DNA from: Peronospora farinosa
Taxonomy: Eukaryota; Oomycota; Peronosporomycetes; Peronosporales; Peronosporaceae
Length of the DNA: 64,000 nucleotides
Direction of reading: 5' to 3'
Assembly (NCBI GenBank): GCA_947646735.1
Contig: CANTFK010000921.1
Location: 62,001 to 126,000, forward strand
In this document: piece by piece, positions 58,168 to 64,000 of the stretch
How positions within the stretch are numbered: position 1 is the stretch's first letter
How the letters are laid out: every line of letters begins with the position of its first letter
Position numbers and translations under genes: made by a program
Notes under the pieces: model-generated
The model's database searches: none
What the model was told of the DNA's origin: nothing
What the model saw: only the letters and a program-made list of their open reading frames with translations

Positions 58168-58835
58168 AGGACCTTTTTTATCTATTTTTCTAGTAATTTT
58201 TCTTGATTCTGAATATCTGATGGGGCTTGTAAGTCTTGTTTATTTGATACAAACGATAACATTGAAGTTGAATGAGTGAAATTCGATCAGAAAAACGGTT
58301 CGAACAGCCTGTATCTGGCCATAAACTACACGACCATGTTGAATATCAGACGTGTAGCGTATCCTATAGAAATCAGCATCAGACGTTGCTAATGAATGGT
58401 CAACCAATCATTCCTTGCTGTTGGACTATGAGGCCTTTCAAATCGTATCAACCAATCGAAGAAGTCTCAGTGGCGATTTAAGCTGTCGAGAGTTTCGTGA
58501 CCTCTGTTACAATTCGATCCAGGAATATCTGGTCAGATTTGAAATCTTACAGTCTCTATTTTAATGCAAGAAGTGTCATTGCAAGTGTCACGTGGGATTG
58601 CATAGTGAATTTCCCATTCCCAACTGATTCAAGAACTTGCTTCATACCCGAGACCCATTAGAGAAAAGATTTACTCATGCGTTTCAACATCTTCTTTACG
58701 TTATTCGTGGCCACGTTTATCGTGAGCTGCGACAGCTTCATCAGTGCCAAAACGTATTCTCTGGACGACCGGACTTTTGATAGCACTGAAGTGCACCACC
58801 TTCGTGGAAATGACGATATCCAAGAGGAGAGAGGA
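58168..58835 (+). repeat. Inverted duplicate block, copy 2 (effector B 5' part plus upstream DNA)
   Basis: Plus-strand counterpart of 46662-47343, in inverted orientation and about 11 kb away. It covers roughly 500 bases upstream of the effector start codon and about 160 coding bases. Shared stretches include cacgtgggattgcatagtg just upstream of the gene. Divergence begins right after the EER codons. Confidence 0.9.
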
Positions 58836-59141
58836 GGAGAGCTAGGGGAAGCCATCTCACACGGATTAACTGCGGTTCGATCATCAGCATCTCCGAAATA
58901 TGTTGATATGACTGCTGACGAGCTCACGGATCTAGCAAAGAAGATTTCCGACACGCACAATTTACTGAAACTCAGTAACACGGACATGGCGAAATTAATG
59001 GCAGAACTTGCTGTTGTGAAAAAAGAAAAGAAGGAAAAGTGGCCGATGATCACCAAAGTTTTTATTGTATTAGTCGCTAGTGTTGGTATTTCGTTTGCCT
59101 TGTCCGCACTTTTCGAGTTGCTGACACCGTACGGTGCCTAG
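58677..59141 (+). CDS. Secreted RxLR-like/EER effector candidate B with C-terminal transmembrane segment
   Basis: A 154-codon frame with signal peptide MRFNIFFTLFVATFIVSCDS, then HHLRGNDDIQEER as in effector A: a degenerate RxLR (HHLR) with an intact EER. From about residue 58 the sequence is unrelated to A. It includes DMTADELTDLAKKISDTHNL, then a Lys-rich stretch and a hydrophobic helix (about 125-145, VFIVLVASVGISFALSALF), close to the C-terminus. No WY-domain pattern is evident. Secretion followed by host delivery and membrane association is inferred from motifs only. No intron. Confidence 0.85.
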   Translation: MRFNIFFTLFVATFIVSCDSFISAKTYSLDDRTFDSTEVHHLRGNDDIQEERGGELGEAISHGLTAVRSSASPKYVDMTADELTDLAKKISDTHNLLKLSNTDMAKLMAELAVVKKEKKEKWPMITKVFIVLVASVGISFALSALFELLTPYGA

Positions 59142-61538
59142 TTACCAACATTTATGGCATAGACCAGAACGGCGACTTTGCGAAAAAAGTTGTCAAGCTA
59201 TAATGTGTTGTTACTGTATTACCGAATACGAAAGCTGGTTCTTTTGTGAAAGACCAACTTTTGCTTGGAGTTGTTGTCTGTAAATATTGACTGTAAGACA
59301 AATATTTATAGCTTTCGTTACGAAGTATGCTCGTTTTATTGCTAATGGTGAAGGTTAGCACTGCCAGTAACAAGTAATACACGTCGACGAATTCATTGTA
59401 TCTGATGCAGTCCCTGTCTAATGGTGTCTTCAAACGAGTTGAATGTTTGAGACAACTTTTCGTTCCGTGTCTAAATAGCCAAAGTGGCCTACAATAACCA
59501 TGGATAAAATCACATCCTCTACGCGTTGACATGACTAAAGGGTCATGGCATCTGAATAAATCGACTAGCATAGAACTTTCCTAAGCAAAATTGACCAGCT
59601 TAGAAAGCTTCGGATTACTGTAGATATATAAATAACTGTATAGGCCGACAAACGACAGGTCTAGACGAAGCTTTGTATATAGCTAGAACTCTTAAGTCTC
59701 TTAAAATTGTACATACTGTAACTAAAGAGACCAGCAAGAGCACGTCTTTTAATGTCAACAAATGGGTCATCAGAAATTACTTTCCTGCACTTAATCCAAT
59801 CAAGGAGTCATATAAACCTACTATTCGACTCATACGTAATCTTTGTGATGCGTATTGCGCTAAACGGCAGTCGAGTCATCAATTGGGCGTGCCGTGACAA
59901 ATCAGGCATCTCACTCTACTCTCGTCTTTACGGATATCGTATCATCCCATGACATTGTCAACCAGAACTTGAACACCAATCCGTACGGCTGCTTGGAATC
60001 CAGTCTTACCCATTCTAGACTCAAGAATCTAATGAACTTGGCTAATTCACATCAATTTATTATCATGAGCTGTAAGATTTGTTTCCTTCTCCAATATTAC
60101 CTGTAGGTCTCCTACGAGACTCAGTCTTGTACACCGTCTGCGCTTCACTTTTTCCAATTTCCTCCCGTCCACCTTATAAGAGAGAGTCACAGACCGTCTA
60201 TTTTAGCTATTTTATCAACTACGACAATGTCAAGTTGTGTGAAAATTCGTTTCATCTATCATGACACCATGACGCAATCTTCTTACGCCTCGCTTTCTAC
60301 TTCTGCTGACTAAAGACTTTGAGCTTCATGGCGGAACAGTTCCAACAAGGGCCCGTAATCCAATTTGTTGACCAAGTCCGGGGTTCATCTCCGTGTATGC
60401 ACCCTAAAACAGGAAAGCTGGGCTGCTCTCGCTCTCGAAGCAATCTGATTCAGAGAACAGCAGACGCTTGACTACGAGTTTAATTACCCCTGCAGTTGTC
60501 CACCCAGCGAGCCATTAAGACAAAATCCTGTGGCTTTCACCTCGAAGTCGACTTTCTCTGCTCTTCAAGTCAAATCTCGGGGTTCAACGTGCTCAAATCT
60601 GCCCAGATGCACCACAGAACGACCAGTATCTGGTCCAATGCTACTGTACAGAACCAACCAGAATTAGATCTCAACGCAAAATTCTGTTTGCCGGACGGGC
60701 TCAAGCTCAACAAAGTCCCCTTCTCTTTAGTCACGCGCTGCGCTGCCTCCTGTAGCACACACAGCAAAGATAAACCCTCCCCCTAATATCTTGGTCCCAC
60801 AATGGGGACCTTCCGCCCATGATATAGGAGTCAGTTTCTAGGTTTCCTAGAGAGTCTCGTCTCTGTCTGTTGTGACAAAGACCAACAGTAGAACCTATTA
60901 CATTAAATACTATGTCGACGTATTCACTCGATGTATCTGGTATATGATTTCACAAAGGTATAATAAATTGCTACTTGCTGCTTGAGGCTGATCCATTTTA
61001 TTAAAGTATGGATGTTATAATTTTATGAAGGACTTGTTTAGACAGGTTCTACAGTAGATGACTTCCTGTAACTTTTTTCTCATGTTCGTAGAATTTTCTG
61101 AGATCTGTGTGTTTAAGAAGATTTTTGTTTAAAACAAATTCAGAACAATTTTAAATTTGTAAAATCTGGTCGGCTCATAAAACCTTCAGTTATGGCTGAA
61201 GTGCAAGTGGCCAGACAAGGTATTTCTAAGTCTTTGATCAAATATTGCCAATTTTTGTTGTCCAATCATTTATAAATAAAGAGACATCATTGCAAATGAC
61301 GATCGATTGGCCAAACGTTATGGTTTAGAGATACCTAAATCTGTTCTGTTACTAACAGCTTCAAAAGCTCGGAATCTGGCTCGGTTATCTGATCCGATTA
61401 GAAATCATCGACTCGCTCCCATGAGAAATCTGTTGTGTTTCTCGTCCCTCTCGGTATTTAAAAAAATTAATTTTTCATTACCGATTGATTCATTCCAAAA
61501 TTTGCTTCGTACCCGAGACTCATCGAAGAAATTGATCC
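59142..61538. other. Interval between effectors B and C, no supported gene
   Basis: About 2.4 kb. Open stretches at 59152-59571 (minus), 59673-59897 (plus) and 60496-60786 (plus) have no recognised domain and could be chance or decayed repeats. The last part, around 61480-61538, resembles the region just upstream of effectors A and B (cttcgtacccgagactcat), so it is probably the effector C promoter. Confidence 0.4.
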
Positions 61539-62303
61539 ATGCGTTTCAGCATTTTGGTTGCGCCTGTTGTGGCCGCGTTTGTTGCGAGTTGTAGCAGTTT
61601 TGTCAGCGCAGAAGTCGCTGCTCTCGATGGCTACACCTACGACGGCAAGGAAGTGGTCCGTCGTCTTCGAGAAGATAGTGACGTTCAAGAGGAGAGGTAC
61701 CCTGGTATTGAATCCATTAAAAATGGAATAGCACGAATTCAAAAAAGTGTATCCGGTAAACTTAATATTGGTCCAGAAAGTGAACCCTTGTTGCAAAGTG
61801 CAGCAGCATTGGATCATTCGCCGGCCGGTAAAGAACTGGAGAATATCAATTCAGCCCATCCTACATCCGAACAGAAAGTTGAAGGTCAAGCAACGGCTGA
61901 GGAAAATAAACCACCACCTCTAACTCCGTCGGAGGAAAAGCCTCCTCATGAATCACAAGGAAAGAAAGAGGAAAAAGAGCAGGCCAAGTCACCACCAAAA
62001 TTGGAGGAAGACGAGAAAATTTCTGATAAAGATGTCAAAGTTTGGAACGAGTTTGTAGAGAATCTGAAGCCCGAGCACAAAGATTTGTTGAAAAAACGCA
62101 AAATTAATGTGGAGCTTATACAGAAAGGAGATACAAACGAAGTCCTTAAAGTCATGGACTTAGTTGTCAAGGGGACGAAGAAGGAAAGGGGATTTTGGAC
62201 CAAGTTTTTTATCTACTGCTTATATGCAATTGGTCTCGCCTCTTTCATCTTTGTCGTTATCCAATTCATAACCTTACACTCAAAGCCACGGGCAAGTGTT
62301 TAG
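61539..62303 (+). CDS. Secreted canonical RxLR-EER effector candidate C with C-terminal transmembrane segment
   Basis: A 254-codon frame. The signal peptide (MRFSILVAPVVAAFVASCSS) is followed at about 43-54 by RRLREDSDVQEER, a canonical RxLR (RRLR) directly followed by EER. The body from about 60 is long, disordered and charged (Pro/Glu/Lys-rich, about 100-165). A folded-looking part, EFVENLKPEHKDLLKKRKIN, spans about 175-205. The hydrophobic helix (about 229-248, FFIYCLYAIGLASFIFVVIQ) is followed by a short tail. The signal-peptide style and upstream DNA relate it to effectors A and B. It is the strongest of the three effector calls; host target unknown. No intron. Confidence 0.9.
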   Translation: MRFSILVAPVVAAFVASCSSFVSAEVAALDGYTYDGKEVVRRLREDSDVQEERYPGIESIKNGIARIQKSVSGKLNIGPESEPLLQSAAALDHSPAGKELENINSAHPTSEQKVEGQATAEENKPPPLTPSEEKPPHESQGKKEEKEQAKSPPKLEEDEKISDKDVKVWNEFVENLKPEHKDLLKKRKINVELIQKGDTNEVLKVMDLVVKGTKKERGFWTKFFIYCLYAIGLASFIFVVIQFITLHSKPRASV

Positions 62304-64000
62304 AAGCTGTCCATTATCTCTAATGGTCCCGGCTAATTTAGCTGCTAGGAAAGATGGAAGTACAGCTTGCTTGGACTGTTTGAAGGTGTACATGTGTAGG
62401 ACGCTTTGATCATGGACAGATGACTTGCTTCTAAGTTATGAATATACATTCTTTTTTTGCATTTTGTTTGCGTTCGACATGGATGTTACTTGCTTTTACT
62501 CCACTTCATACAAAGATTAGAAATACTTTGCCGTGTCTAATGGTCTCGAGTTGCATTCGTTCTACTTGTATGTTGTACATATAGGTGGTGTGCTCAGTAA
62601 AACTTACATTCTCTTTTCGTGACTGCGGACCGATGTGTCAATGGCCTGACGGGCTTTATGATTCCTTTGGAACAAAGTGGCTGTTACGTCTCACGTGCAG
62701 CAAATTCGATCAAGACTCGAAAGGGCTTACATCTCGATGTATTGAGTAAGTTGAGTTCACAGCACACGGAGTCCTATCATGTCACGATCATCAGGACTAC
62801 GGCAGCAAAGTGTATCGGTTTGTGTGCAAGAAGAAAGTCAGGATGCTGTTGCCTCGATGCAGCCGCGAGGTGATTTGTATCTGGCCCGACAGCAGCAATG
62901 ATGAAGCAGTTGGCGAGACATCCGCAATCATTGATCTCATCCAAAAGGCGAAACTTATGGTCCAAAAGACTACTTCTGGAAACAACAATGACATTCCAAC
63001 GCTGTTGTGATCACTTTGGAATGGCCAGATACGAGCGTATTCGAGCTTGCACAGAGTCCGTCGCGTTGCCCGGAACCGGTTGTGATGGCGAATCCAAAAT
63101 GCGATCATGATTGCTCAACGACGCGTTTTTAAGGAGCACAGACTCCAGGGCAAGGTCGTAGAAGACGAAAGAGATTGACCCGATGGAGAAAATGTACAAG
63201 TGGGTGATTCCAGCAACTATCGTAGCTGTGGACTCAATATCCATGCAGTCACAAGGTGGACGTGCATTCGTGCCTGTGGTCACAAGACAAGCATGGAATG
63301 TGTTGAGGCGCTGCACCTCACAACAGCTTGCGACGAAAAATGACAGCGGAGCTACCGTCTGTGGACACCTCGTGCAGGTATAATGTCATTGAAGAAGTTT
63401 TTAGTGCGTGACAAGTGCAGACCCCAGCGATAATGCTGCTACGCGATGATAGTACACGTAGCACCAAATTGTGGGCACGAAGTTGCGATGATGCGTTCTG
63501 ATGAGGTGGACAGTGTGAGTGTGGGCACGAAGTCGCGATGATGCGTTCTGATGAGGTGGACAGTGTGAGTTGCCATGAGGGTCGGTTAAAATACCTCGTT
63601 GGACTTTTGGAGCTGTGGTAGTAGATCATGGAGCCGTGCAAACTGTCTGCAAATTCTGCTGAATATGCCAAGGAGACGAGATTACTATGCTCAGAAGGGC
63701 ATTCGTTTGCCTTACGCCTTTGCAATAGAGACATTCCGTAAGATTGTCCTTGTTGCAGATCAACCTGCTTGAATGCTGCGATTGCAAGACGCACAGCGTA
63801 TCTTGGAGCGACACAAAAGTGAACTGTTGGTATATCCAAAGTTGGCTCGATTTCTGCCAACTATAGATGGAATGACATACTGCTATGAGCTCGTCTAGCA
63901 ACGCATTTTTTGTGGTTCGAAGAGATCAAACAAGGTTTGAATTCGAGTGGCACAATGGTTCGATCGTCCTCTTCTTGCCAGTGAAAAGTGTCAGTATCTG
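62304..64000. other. Decayed coding sequence at the right end
   Basis: Several short plus-strand frames (62619-62873, 62810-63010, 63183-63383) overlap or follow one another in shifted frames and include RFVCKKKVRMLLPRCSREVI and similar, giving the impression of a broken gene, perhaps a transposase. No domain could be identified with confidence. Stops are frequent. Confidence 0.35.
63471..63570 (+). repeat. 50-bp tandem duplication
   Basis: Two adjacent copies of a unit starting gtgggcacgaag and ending cagtgtgagt, 63471-63520 and 63521-63570, differ by one base (t/c). They look recent compared with the surrounding decay. Confidence 0.92.

Noticed and set aside
59152..59571. Possible minus-strand gene of 139 codons next to effector B
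   Set aside because: No domain, no signal peptide and composition of chance AT-rich frame; not listed as a gene.
1..64000. tRNA, rRNA, CRISPR or bacterial operon features
   Set aside because: No cloverleaf, rRNA-like or spacer-repeat structure was recognised, and genes have GT-AG introns.

Overview
The window reads as nuclear DNA of an oomycete, most likely a plant-pathogenic member of the Peronosporales. Three kinds of evidence support this. (1) There are three secreted proteins with a signal peptide followed by an RxLR-type motif and an EER motif. (2) Two degenerate Ty3/gypsy elements are present, one with a chromodomain ending typical of oomycete elements. (3) Compact, intron-poor core genes have short GT-AG introns of roughly 50-90 bases. 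The genus cannot be decided from the sequence alone.

Region 1 (1-18.7 kb) is transposon-derived. A Ty3/gypsy element on the minus strand (1204-8538) has two similar LTRs, a primer-binding-like site, a polypurine tract and broken gag and pol. It appears to sit inside the gag region of a second, older plus-strand Ty3/gypsy element (remnant to about 15.87 kb). From 15.9 to 18.7 kb there is repeat-rich sequence with no convincing gene. Region 2 (18.7-23.4 kb) holds a 17-bp tandem repeat, a perfect inverted repeat, a gene for a bZIP-like protein, decayed sequence and the U5 snRNP protein DIM1.

Region 3 (23.4-46 kb) is a dense core-gene block: a giant glycine-rich membrane protein of the plant-like type, a RING/CXC cysteine-rich protein, exportin-6, a candidate XLF/PAXX-type end-joining factor, RRP15, a TPR-DnaJ co-chaperone with an FG-rich N-terminus, a PTPMT1-like phosphatase, an MRG chromatin protein and a GrxB-type glutaredoxin. 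Region 4 (46.3-62.3 kb) has effector genes around another core block: effector A (minus), RRP7, an Mps1/TTK kinase, EB1, an ankyrin-GAF-Fic protein, effector B (plus) and effector C (plus). Effectors A and B share a nearly identical inverted block of about 670 bp covering the upstream region, signal peptide and RxLR/EER part, but their C-terminal bodies differ. All three effectors end with or near a hydrophobic segment. The right end (62.3-64 kb) is decayed, with a 50-bp tandem duplication.

Functionally, the core genes cover splicing (DIM1), ribosome assembly (RRP15, RRP7), nuclear export (XPO6), mitosis (Mps1, EB1), chromatin (MRG) and DNA repair (candidate XLF). The most unusual items are the Ank-GAF-Fic architecture, the duplicated effector 5' cassette, the bacterial-like glutaredoxin with an added membrane anchor, and the RING/CXC protein with a CaaX-like end. 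All exon boundaries were inferred by eye from GT-AG signals and reading-frame continuity.
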